Assembly: GCA_945787295.1 (NCBI GenBank)
Contig: CALZHQ010000085.1
Location: 1 to 18,774, forward strand
Length of the DNA stretch: 18,774 nucleotides
Source: an uncultured Desulfuromonadales bacterium
GTDB taxonomy: Bacteria; Desulfobacterota; Desulfuromonadia; Desulfuromonadales; Geopsychrobacteraceae
Direction of reading: 5' to 3'
The notes below the pieces were generated by a model that ran no database searches, had not been told where the DNA came from, and saw nothing but the letters and a program-made list of their open reading frames with translations. How positions within the stretch are numbered: the stretch's first letter is position 1; every line of letters starts with the position of its first letter. Positions 1-7,415 of the stretch are shown in pieces. The translations under genes and the position numbers were made by a program.

Positions 1-42
1 CACGGATTTGATTGTCTTTGACATAATGTTAACCGCCCTAGC

Positions 43-3000
43 CTACTGCGATACCGTGGTGTGACAACTGCTGCAGTCTCCAGTCGGCACTGCCCAGGTG
101 ACATCGAAGCCGTTGTGGCAAGCGATGTTGGAGCAGGTCGTGGTGCCACCATTAAACATGGTCGCCGTATCGAGAGCATTCTTGGCCCGGTCGAAGGAGT
201 CGTTCTCCTTGTAGAACAGACCGACTATAGCAGCCCAAACACCATCCGGCTTGATCCGCTCCCAGTTCGCATCAACCTCGGGAACCGTGGTGATGTCGTT
301 GCGCAGCTGCGCCTTGGAGGCAACCTTGATCGCCTGGAAAGCGACATCCTTGTTGCCGTCGACATGCTTGCGCTTGTCGGTGACTGAGGCGTCACCTTTG
401 AGTCTAGGCGCCGAATCGTGGCAACTTACCGCCGAGCAGGTCGGGTTCTGGTCGTTGTACCAGACGTTGATGGTATCGAAGTGACAGATATGACAGCTGA
501 TGACCGTCGAGGTTCCCGTGGTACCATCACCCCAGCGCGCGCCGTGAGCACTCGGCTCGGTGTTGCCGGTCGCCAGCAGGCCGGAAGTGCCGGCGTAGAG
601 GGTATCGAAATGGATGCCGACTTGGTGGGACTGGTGAGCGTTGCTGGTCGGCGAGTTGCCGTGACAACCGGCACACTTGTCAGCCGGGAAGGTACCGGCA
701 TTCCAGTTCGGCGATGGGGTATAGCTGCCGTTACCGTCGGAGTGACAGTAGCTGGTGGTACAGGTGCTGGCCGACCAGCCAAGACCGCCATCGAGGTCCT
801 TGGTGGTGTCGATGTGGTTGCCTATGGTGCTGCCGTGACAGTCGCTGCAGGCGAAGATGTAGTCGGTCGCTGTGGTAGCGGCGGTGGTGTTGGTGTAGTC
901 CGATGGCACGTAAGTATTTTTCACATGTTTGCTGTGGGAGCCAGTCGCAGGGACAGCAGCATGACAGATAGTGCAATCATCTGCGGTTGAGGAGGCGTTA
1001 TCCCAGGTTGGAGTCACGACCGCTACACTGCCGTCATTGTGGCACGTGGTGGTATCACAGCTGCCGAAGGCCCCGCCGTCATTGATGGCCGTATTGCCGC
1101 TGTAATTCATTCCGACCTTGAAGCTAATCGCGCCATTGAGGTGATTGGCGACCGAATAATCATGGCAATCGCTACAGCCAATGGCGTTCTGCACAAACTG
1201 CTTGGTCCCATTCCCGGTGGCATTTGCCTTGGAGTGGGTCGCGTGGTCGTTGCTCGTCATCGGAAGACCATGACAGGTATCACAAGCAGAGACGTTTGTC
1301 TTTCCGGCGTCCCAGTCATACCCGGAGAAGACCGGTGCGCCCATATTGCCGTTGTTGTGACACTCGTTGGTATCACAGCTACCGGTACCGGAGTTGTAGC
1401 TAAAGGTTCGACTGCCACTGATGGCCATAATGCCATTCATGTGACCGGTCGATGGTGCGCTCTGGGTTCCGTTGGCCCCATCAGTCCAGGTCGGAGTACC
1501 CGCATGGCAAACGGAACAAGCGAAGTTCCAACTCCCACCCGTGTGGATGGTATGTGAGGTTGCATCATTAGGCACATCGACATGGCACATTACGCATTCG
1601 CTGGTGCCGGCATCGTACCAGCCGTAGGTACCATCAGTCGTGGTCTGGTTGTTGTGACAGGCGGTGGTAGAGCAGGTGTCGTTGGCATTATAGGTCGCGT
1701 TAGCATCCGCGGCACCCCAGATCGCCTTGGCATGACGGCCGCCACCGGCAGCGACGAAAACCTCAGCGGTGCTGGCGGCGCCGTGATCGGTGTCGTTGGT
1801 GGTCGCAGCGTGGCAGTATTCGCAGAGCGCCTTCTGCTTGGCGTCACTGGTCGCCGGGTTCCACGGACCGAGAGGCCCATCATCATCGTTCAGCAGTTGA
1901 GTGATGGTCTGCCCCATGACTTCGGAGGCCAACTGTATTATGTGTTTCTCATGCCGGCCGGCCTGGTCGGCCGTCGGAACCTGAGTGGCAGGACCATCAT
2001 CCGGCCAGTAGCGACCGCTGCCGGCATCACCGTGACAACTGTTACAGCTGGCCTTGAAGGCCGGTGTGGCGGTATGCGCGTGACAACTGATACAGTTGGA
2101 GCCAGGATTATGAGTCAAGTTAGCGTCTTCGGTGTCCTGATCGAAGTAGTCGACCTCTGCTGAAGCGTGGCAGGTCTGACAGATGCCGGTGAAGCTGGCA
2201 TTGCGATAGGTGGTGCGATCAGTGCGATCGGTGAAGCCGGCCACTGTCCGGGTACCATCGCCAACCGTTGAACCACCAACGCTAGAATTGACCATGGCGT
2301 CGAAACCGGACTGGCCATGCGGGTCGTGACAACTGACGCAGTAGAGTGCATCAGTCGAAGTGCCTCCGGAAAAGTGGACATTCATGGTGGTTGCGTGGCA
2401 GGTATTACAGTAACCATTCCGCTGACCCAGGACATCATAATCGGAAGCACCTGGGACCAATAGGCGATTGTCATCATTCAGGCTGCCACTGATGTGGGCA
2501 GAGTTCTTAAGGTGACAGAAATCACATTTCGGAAAGCCGTACTTGCCATGGCCGGTGGCATCCCATGCTGTGCCGGCGCGGCTCGGCGCAGTGACGCCAC
2601 CGATAACCGCGGCAGTGTAATCACCATGGCAGGACTCACAGCTGACCCGGGTCGCCGTAAACCAGTAGCCCTTGGCAATGTTCGCGGCCGTCGCGCCACC
2701 GTGGCAGGCGTCGCAATCATCGATGGTGTTCGAGCCATCGTCGATGTCGCCGTTGGCCACCTCAAACGCGCTGCCGCCATCGGTAAAGGTGACGGTACCG
2801 TTGATATGGGTCGACTTGCCGGCCATGCTGGTGTTATTGGCGTTGGCAGCGTGGCAACCGGAACAATCGGTTCCCAGGCTTGGTCCGTAGGTGCCGCTCA
2901 GGTGCACCGTGTGATCACCTGAGGTCGGAGTCGCCGAATGACAGATGCCGCAGGCGCTGGCTTCAGCCGTGCCCCAGGTGTAGCCATTGTCGGCCGGCGC

Positions 3001-6000
3001 TCCGCCTGTCCCGTTTTCGTGACAGGCGTTGGTGCCGCAGCTGCCGAAGCTGGTGCCGAAGGTGCCATCGTAAGTCAGGCTGACAGTACCACCGATATCG
3101 AATGTGCCATCGATATGGTTGCTGGCCGGCTTGGTCTTGGTCGACCAGTTGGTGGCAGCATCGTGACAGCTGGCGCAGTTGATGGTCGCACCATATAGAG
3201 TAGAAGCACCGGTATGGGCAGAGTGGGTCTGCCCAGTGGCAATACCGGTGTTGGTCATATCGTTGTGACAGAGGATGCAGCCCGGGTTACTGGCACCATC
3301 GTGCCAGCCGTAGCTGTCATCCACCGTCAGCTTGCCGTTGTGGCAGTCGATGTTCGAGCAGGTATCGGCACCGTTGTTGTAGGCGGCATCGGGATCGTTG
3401 GCGCCCCACAGCGACTTGGCGTGCCGGGTCGCGTCGGAATCGACAAAAACGTCGGCATCGAGACTTCCGACCAGACCGTGATCACCATCATTGGCGGTTC
3501 CGGCGTGGCAGAATTCACAGATGTTCTTCTGCTGGGTATCATCGTATGCAGAGGTATCAGAACCGTAGCCGAGTTCCAGACCGATGGCCAGAACGTGCAC
3601 AGGATGCTCGCCAACTTCGTCGTTGGCGGTCGGAATATTACCACCGCTGCCGAATGGCCAGTATTGACCGGTGCCGACATTACCGTGACAGCCGTTACAG
3701 CTGGCCTTAAAGGCCGGAGTGGTGGTATGCGGGTGACAGCTGCTACAGACGCCGGTGCCGCCGTGACCAGTATTGGCGGTGGTACGGTTGAAGTTGTTCA
3801 CTTCGTTCGGATCGTGACAGGTCTGACAGACCCCTTCACCGATATCGACCGTATTGTAGTACTTGGTGCGGTCCGTTTTATCGCTGAATCCGGTCACGGC
3901 ACGGCCACCGATGGTGGCGCGCAGCATGGCATCGAGATCGGCAGAATACTTATCCTGCTGGCCATGCGGATCGTGACAGATCACACAGTTATTGCCGTCG
4001 GTACTGGTATCGGTCGCACCGACTGAGTTGCTGTTGGCGTAATGGTTGTCTTCATCGCCGGTGCCGCCATCGTGGCAGACCGAGCAGTAAGTTTTGGCGC
4101 TGGAGGCATTGTAGGTAGCACCCAGATCGGTGCGCAGACGATCTGTGTCGCCAAGGGCACCAAGGTGATTGTTATCTGCAGCAGCATTGTGACAATTGCT
4201 ACAACTCTGAGTCACACCTGTTTTACCGTGCCCGGTGGTGGTGAAATTGCTCTTGTCCGGAGCGGCAAAATTGATGGTCGCAATCACGCTACCGGAATGA
4301 CAGGTTTCGCATGAGACCGAAGCCGGGGTCGTCCAGACCGGCTCAGCATCATCGCCGCTGCCACCATTGGTTGACCCGTGACAGGGGTTACAGACAACGT
4401 CCATGTAATTGGTCACTTTTTCGATCGTGCCATTAACATGATCGGTATTCGCCGCACCTGTGCTGCCATCATGGGTATGGCAGATGATACAGGCCAGTTG
4501 CGGACCACTGGCAGCAAAGACGTGGGCGTTGTGGGCGCCGCCCAGGGCAGCACCGCTGCCGGTTGCAACACCGGCATTATCGTACTGGTGACAGGTCCCG
4601 CAGGCGCCGCTGGCGCTTAGGTCCCAGTCGGGGGAAACGTTGGAGGTACCGTTGGAGTGACAGTAAACGGAACAGGTGCCGTCCGCTCCGTAGGAGGTTG
4701 CGCCGAGGGCAAAACTGAGTGAAGTCGCATCAAAGGCAACGTCCGCATCGCCGTTGACGTGAACACCATTTGCCTCCTTGGCGGCAGCGACCAGAGCGCT
4801 TGCGCTGGTGGCCGTATCAGCGTGACAAACCTGGCAGTTATAACCTTTGTCCAGGTGAGCGATATGAGTCGCCGAGTTGTTACGGGTTGCCATATCGGTG
4901 GCATCGTTACCGTGGCAGGCATCACAAGTGCTAATTGCTGCGCCACCTGACCAGCCGCCCGGATCGTTGACGGTTGGAATCGCACCGCGCGGCCCACCGT
5001 TACTGTGACAATAAACTGCTGAACAGGTGCCCCCGCCAACAGCCGTCTGATATGTTGAGGAAAGGTTTCCGCCATCATCAATCAGAGCATCCATCGGTGC
5101 CAGGAAAACATCGGCATAGTTCTCGCCGATATGATCATTATTCTTGTGGCAGATTGAGCAACGGAACGAGTAATCGGTTCCCCCACCAGCGTGAACGCTA
5201 TGCTGGGTGGTACTCTCATCCTTGTAGTGACCGCTGTCATCTTTGTAATTCCGGAACAATTTTGCAGCAGACTGAACGGCATAACCGTTATTACTGCCAT
5301 TAGCTGCAACCGCTTCGCTCGGTGGATAACCGTGACAGGTATTACAGCCCCCGGCAGCAGTCCAGCTGCCATCGGTATCACCGTGGCTGTGACAGTCGCT
5401 GCAAGTCCAGGAGGAAATGTGGGTGATTGCTGCAGACGCTTCAACGTGGCAACCAAAGCAGTAATTCCAGAGCCGGGTATTCTGTGCGGGGGTATCGGTG
5501 ATATTTGCCGTTAAAGGACTGGCGGTCCCGGTACCACCGCCATTCGGCATATAGGTGGTGACCGAGGAGCGCAGCATGTAGTTGTTCATCGAACCGCCGG
5601 TATCTTCTAGGTGAGCACCATGGCAAATCAGGCAGCCGATCGGGTTAGTTCGACCGGAACCGTGATCTTTGTAAGTATGACAGGTCTGACAAATACTGAC
5701 GTTGCTAGCGACTCCGGCCTCATCAAATGCCGAACCGTTGGCTCTGAGAATCTTTCCTTTACTTGTCCCACCGGGATTCAAGTGTCCCAGAGAACCAGCC
5801 TGAACACCGTCCAAGGTACTGGCATCAGAATCGGTAAAATGCACCCCATGACAGGTTAAGCAATCGATACCACCCGCACCGTTGAGGGCAACTTCCCCCG
5901 GTGCTAACGCGACATCTCCAACACTGTTGTATTTTCCACTGTTTGCGGGTTGGGAAATTACTACACCATAATCGGTGACCATCGGATGAACATTGGTCGG

Positions 6001-6582
6001 GGCACTGCCACCTTCCGACTGCGCCGTATCCGATGCCCAGCTGACATGGCAATCGTTACACATCTGGATTTCAGTGTTGGGGCCCAGCTTGAGCAGTTTC
6101 GGGTTAGCAGAGCCTGCGCCCCGGTCATCATCTTTAAAGCCGTGCGGATCATGACAGCGGCCACAGTTGACGGTCGCCCCGGAATAATTCTGCCGGCCGT
6201 AAAAGTACATATTTGATGGTGCCGTAGCACCGGCCGCAGCATTTTCATCCGCCGCTGCCCAGTTGTGCGAGGTCTGGGCTAGCGGGGTCCCCCCCTGCGC
6301 CGTCACTGACCCCAATGCGTCACTGGCGTCACCAACGATGAAAGAGTTATCGCCGATAGGATTAGTCGGCCCAGGTCCAGTCTTTAAGAGTGGATAGGTC
6401 GTCCCTTTTTTTGTCCCATCGTGGCAACCCAGGCAGACAATATTACCGACCGATGTGAGCGTGGACCCTGGCTTATGGCATTGGGCACAATCAAAATCGT
6501 GCACAAGCCGGGCAACGCCAGATGAGGGAATAGTCACGATAAAGATAAAAGTGACTAACGGTATAAGTAATCTCAGTCTCAT
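43..6582 (-). CDS. Giant secreted multiheme c-type cytochrome, 56 heme-binding motifs
   Basis: This 2179-residue protein has a Sec-type signal peptide (hydrophobic residues about 5-20, probable cleavage after SGVA) and no lipobox cysteine, so it is exported and probably periplasmic or extracellular. I count 46 CxxCH, nine CX4CH (such as CSAVYCH, CSNIDCH, CGTNACH) and one CX3CH (CSVYCH) motifs, a maximum of 56 covalent hemes. Alternation of CxxxxCH with CxxCH is typical of the large Geobacter-type cytochrome repeats. Three motifs read CHDPHG. Regions between motifs are rich in Gly, Ala, Asp, Asn and Thr, with His residues available as distal ligands. A 15-motif block is tandemly duplicated, and shorter CxxCH-CX4CH-CxxCH units follow. 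It is last in an operon after the tetraheme cytochrome. The ATG at 6582 is preferred over TTG at 6585 because AGGAG lies 7 bases upstream. A role in extracellular or trans-periplasmic electron transfer is inferred; the partner is unknown. Confidence 0.93.
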   Translation of the reverse strand: MRLRLLIPLVTFIFIVTIPSSGVARLVHDFDCAQCHKPGSTLTSVGNIVCLGCHDGTKKGTTYPLLKTGPGPTNPIGDNSFIVGDASDALGSVTAQGGTPLAQTSHNWAAADENAAAGATAPSNMYFYGRQNYSGATVNCGRCHDPHGFKDDDRGAGSANPKLLKLGPNTEIQMCNDCHVSWASDTAQSEGGSAPTNVHPMVTDYGVVISQPANSGKYNSVGDVALAPGEVALNGAGGIDCLTCHGVHFTDSDASTLDGVQAGSLGHLNPGGTSKGKILRANGSAFDEAGVASNVSICQTCHTYKDHGSGRTNPIGCLICHGAHLEDTGGSMNNYMLRSSVTTYMPNGGGTGTASPLTANITDTPAQNTRLWNYCFGCHVEASAAITHISSWTCSDCHSHGDTDGSWTAAGGCNTCHGYPPSEAVAANGSNNGYAVQSAAKLFRNYKDDSGHYKDESTTQHSVHAGGGTDYSFRCSICHKNNDHIGENYADVFLAPMDALIDDGGNLSSTYQTAVGGGTCSAVYCHSNGGPRGAIPTVNDPGGWSGGAAISTCDACHGNDATDMATRNNSATHIAHLDKGYNCQVCHADTATSASALVAAAKEANGVHVNGDADVAFDATSLSFALGATSYGADGTCSVYCHSNGTSNVSPDWDLSASGACGTCHQYDNAGVATGSGAALGGAHNAHVFAASGPQLACIICHTHDGSTGAANTDHVNGTIEKVTNYMDVVCNPCHGSTNGGSGDDAEPVWTTPASVSCETCHSGSVIATINFAAPDKSNFTTTGHGKTGVTQSCSNCHNAAADNNHLGALGDTDRLRTDLGATYNASSAKTYCSVCHDGGTGDEDNHYANSNSVGATDTSTDGNNCVICHDPHGQQDKYSADLDAMLRATIGGRAVTGFSDKTDRTKYYNTVDIGEGVCQTCHDPNEVNNFNRTTANTGHGGTGVCSSCHPHTTTPAFKASCNGCHGNVGTGQYWPFGSGGNIPTANDEVGEHPVHVLAIGLELGYGSDTSAYDDTQQKNICEFCHAGTANDGDHGLVGSLDADVFVDSDATRHAKSLWGANDPDAAYNNGADTCSNIDCHNGKLTVDDSYGWHDGASNPGCILCHNDMTNTGIATGQTHSAHTGASTLYGATINCASCHDAATNWSTKTKPASNHIDGTFDIGGTVSLTYDGTFGTSFGSCGTNACHENGTGGAPADNGYTWGTAEASACGICHSATPTSGDHTVHLSGTYGPSLGTDCSGCHAANANNTSMAGKSTHINGTVTFTDGGSAFEVANGDIDDGSNTIDDCDACHGGATAANIAKGYWFTATRVSCESCHGDYTAAVIGGVTAPSRAGTAWDATGHGKYGFPKCDFCHLKNSAHISGSLNDDNRLLVPGASDYDVLGQRNGYCNTCHATTMNVHFSGGTSTDALYCVSCHDPHGQSGFDAMVNSSVGGSTVGDGTRTVAGFTDRTDRTTYRNASFTGICQTCHASAEVDYFDQDTEDANLTHNPGSNCISCHAHTATPAFKASCNSCHGDAGSGRYWPDDGPATQVPTADQAGRHEKHIIQLASEVMGQTITQLLNDDDGPLGPWNPATSDAKQKALCEYCHAATTNDTDHGAASTAEVFVAAGGGRHAKAIWGAADANATYNANDTCSTTACHNNQTTTDGTYGWYDAGTSECVMCHVDVPNDATSHTIHTGGSWNFACSVCHAGTPTWTDGANGTQSAPSTGHMNGIMAISGSRTFSYNSGTGSCDTNECHNNGNMGAPVFSGYDWDAGKTNVSACDTCHGLPMTSNDHATHSKANATGNGTKQFVQNAIGCSDCHDYSVANHLNGAISFKVGMNYSGNTAINDGGAFGSCDTTTCHNDGSVAVVTPTWDNASSTADDCTICHAAVPATGSHSKHVKNTYVPSDYTNTTAATTATDYIFACSDCHGSTIGNHIDTTKDLDGGLGWSASTCTTSYCHSDGNGSYTPSPNWNAGTFPADKCAGCHGNSPTSNAHQSHQVGIHFDTLYAGTSGLLATGNTEPSAHGARWGDGTTGTSTVISCHICHFDTINVWYNDQNPTCSAVSCHDSAPRLKGDASVTDKRKHVDGNKDVAFQAIKVASKAQLRNDITTVPEVDANWERIKPDGVWAAIVGLFYKENDSFDRAKNALDTATMFNGGTTTCSNIACHNGFDVTWAVPTGDCSSCHTTVSQ
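1270..2865 (-). repeat. 15-heme-motif supermodule, second copy
   Basis: This is the second, C-terminal-side copy of a tandem block inside the giant cytochrome, running from CSGCH (2851-2865) to CDTCH (1270-1284). Its motif order is ten CxxCH, one CX4CH (CSTTACH), two CxxCH, one CX4CH (CDTNECH) and one CxxCH, identical to the first copy. Diagnostic shared strings include TPAFKASCN-CHG, the CQTCH heme, a CE-[FY]-CH heme followed by a ND-DHG string, and DTCS followed by a YGW string. It most likely arose by unequal duplication. Confidence 0.8.
2938..4491 (-). repeat. 15-heme-motif supermodule, first copy
   Basis: This is the first, N-terminal-side copy of the tandem block, from CIICH (4477-4491) to CGICH (2938-2952). 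It has the same order of ten CxxCH, CX4CH (CSNIDCH), two CxxCH, CX4CH (CGTNACH), CxxCH. The short stretch before it (CSAVYCH, CDACH, CQVCH, CSVYCH, CGTCH) matches the last five motifs of the block, so the repeat may really extend one partial unit further upstream. Confidence 0.8.
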
Positions 6583-6589
6583 CAACAGG

Positions 6590-6594
6590 CTCCT
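6590..6594 (-). promoter_or_regulatory. Shine-Dalgarno for giant cytochrome
   Basis: AGGAG on the minus strand lies 7 bases before the ATG at 6582 and 4 bases before an in-frame TTG at 6585. The spacing favours the ATG. Confidence 0.6.
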
Positions 6595-6634
6595 AATCTC
6601 AAACCCTTTAACCTATAATCCACGCTTCTCTATT

Positions 6635-7370
6635 TCATTTGATGTGACAAGTAAGACACATTTGGCTGCCAGAATTCGGCATGCGCAAAAACGGATCATA
6701 ATCTCCGTCAGCTCCGGGAAAGCCGTACCCGGTCAGATAATTCACATGCGGATCATGACACGTGGTGCATTCAACCCGCTGGCCTGCTCCAGCCAGCAAC
6801 AGGTCCGGCTCAACATCAGTGTCCGCGTGAAACTGGCCAGCGTTACCGGCATCTCCTGTGACAGCGGTATAGCTGAAAGAAATCGGATGATCGTCTCTCA
6901 GGTCGGTATTGACCCCCGGGCTGGCCAATGAAGCGCCAGTCACCGGTCCAGGACCCGAACCAAAGTAAGCATCCCCAACGAAAGTCGTGTTATTATCAGG
7001 CATTGCACCGCCAGGATTAATAAGATCGCCGACCGCAATTGTGCCGTCATGGCAGGAAAGGCAGATGAGCGATTCCGGATTAACGGCCCGATTTTCCTGG
7101 CCGGCAAAAACCGATGTTGTCAGCGTTTCGCTCTGGTAGCGTGGTTGGATCGTTGCGGTTCCACAGCGGGCTGTCCACCTGTCCACCGTGAGGGGTATGA
7201 CAAAAGACACAGATTTCATCTTCATTGAACGATGCATAGGCAGCGAAGAGAAAATCACCCGTACTCGAAAAATTGTGTGGTGTATACTCGATACCCTGTG
7301 GGCCTTTTACCGCCCAGGCTGAACTTACGAGCAGCAAAGTCGCCGCTGAGATCAATGTCAGTTTTTTCAT
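6635..7370 (-). pseudogene. Small tetraheme c-type cytochrome, frameshifted (or sequencing error)
   Basis: Two overlapping minus frames together make one small cytochrome. The 5' frame (7370 down to 7080) gives a signal peptide (MKKLTLISAATLLLVSSAWA), then CVFCHTPHGG and SPLWNRNDPTT before running into unrelated sequence and a stop. The 3' frame (to 6635) carries YQSETLTTSVFAGQ, CLSCHDG, CTTCHDPH and CLTCHIK, then stop. Removing one base near 7139 joins NDPTT to YQSET and gives an intact 244-residue protein with four CxxCH motifs, the usual layout of small secreted cytochromes beside giant ones. Its C-terminal half resembles the N-terminal region of the downstream giant cytochrome. The start has AAGGA 9 bases upstream. 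It sits 45 bases after the mosaic protein gene and 52 before the giant gene. Whether the break is genuine or a read error cannot be told from one sequence. Confidence 0.82.
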
Positions 7371-7415
7371 CTCTATTTTTCCTTATCCCCACATTGCCGT
7401 TTTCATTTCATTTAT

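Noticed and set aside
1270..4491. Possible CRISPR-like or satellite repeats from recurrent GTGACA/GTGGCA strings.
   Set aside because: These are heme codons (TGTCAC or TGCCAC on the minus strand) spaced irregularly inside a coding repeat, not regular repeats with spacers.
61..6052. Many plus-strand and alternative minus-strand open frames of 60-270 residues across the giant cytochrome gene (longest 3214-4026).
   Set aside because: They are antisense or out-of-frame shadows of a repetitive gene. None has a ribosome site plus recognisable motifs, while the minus frame keeps 56 heme motifs throughout.
7133..7151. Programmed ribosomal frameshift joining the two frames of the tetraheme cytochrome.
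   Set aside because: No slippery heptamer, stop-codon context or downstream pseudoknot is evident; a one-base insertion or sequencing error is simpler.
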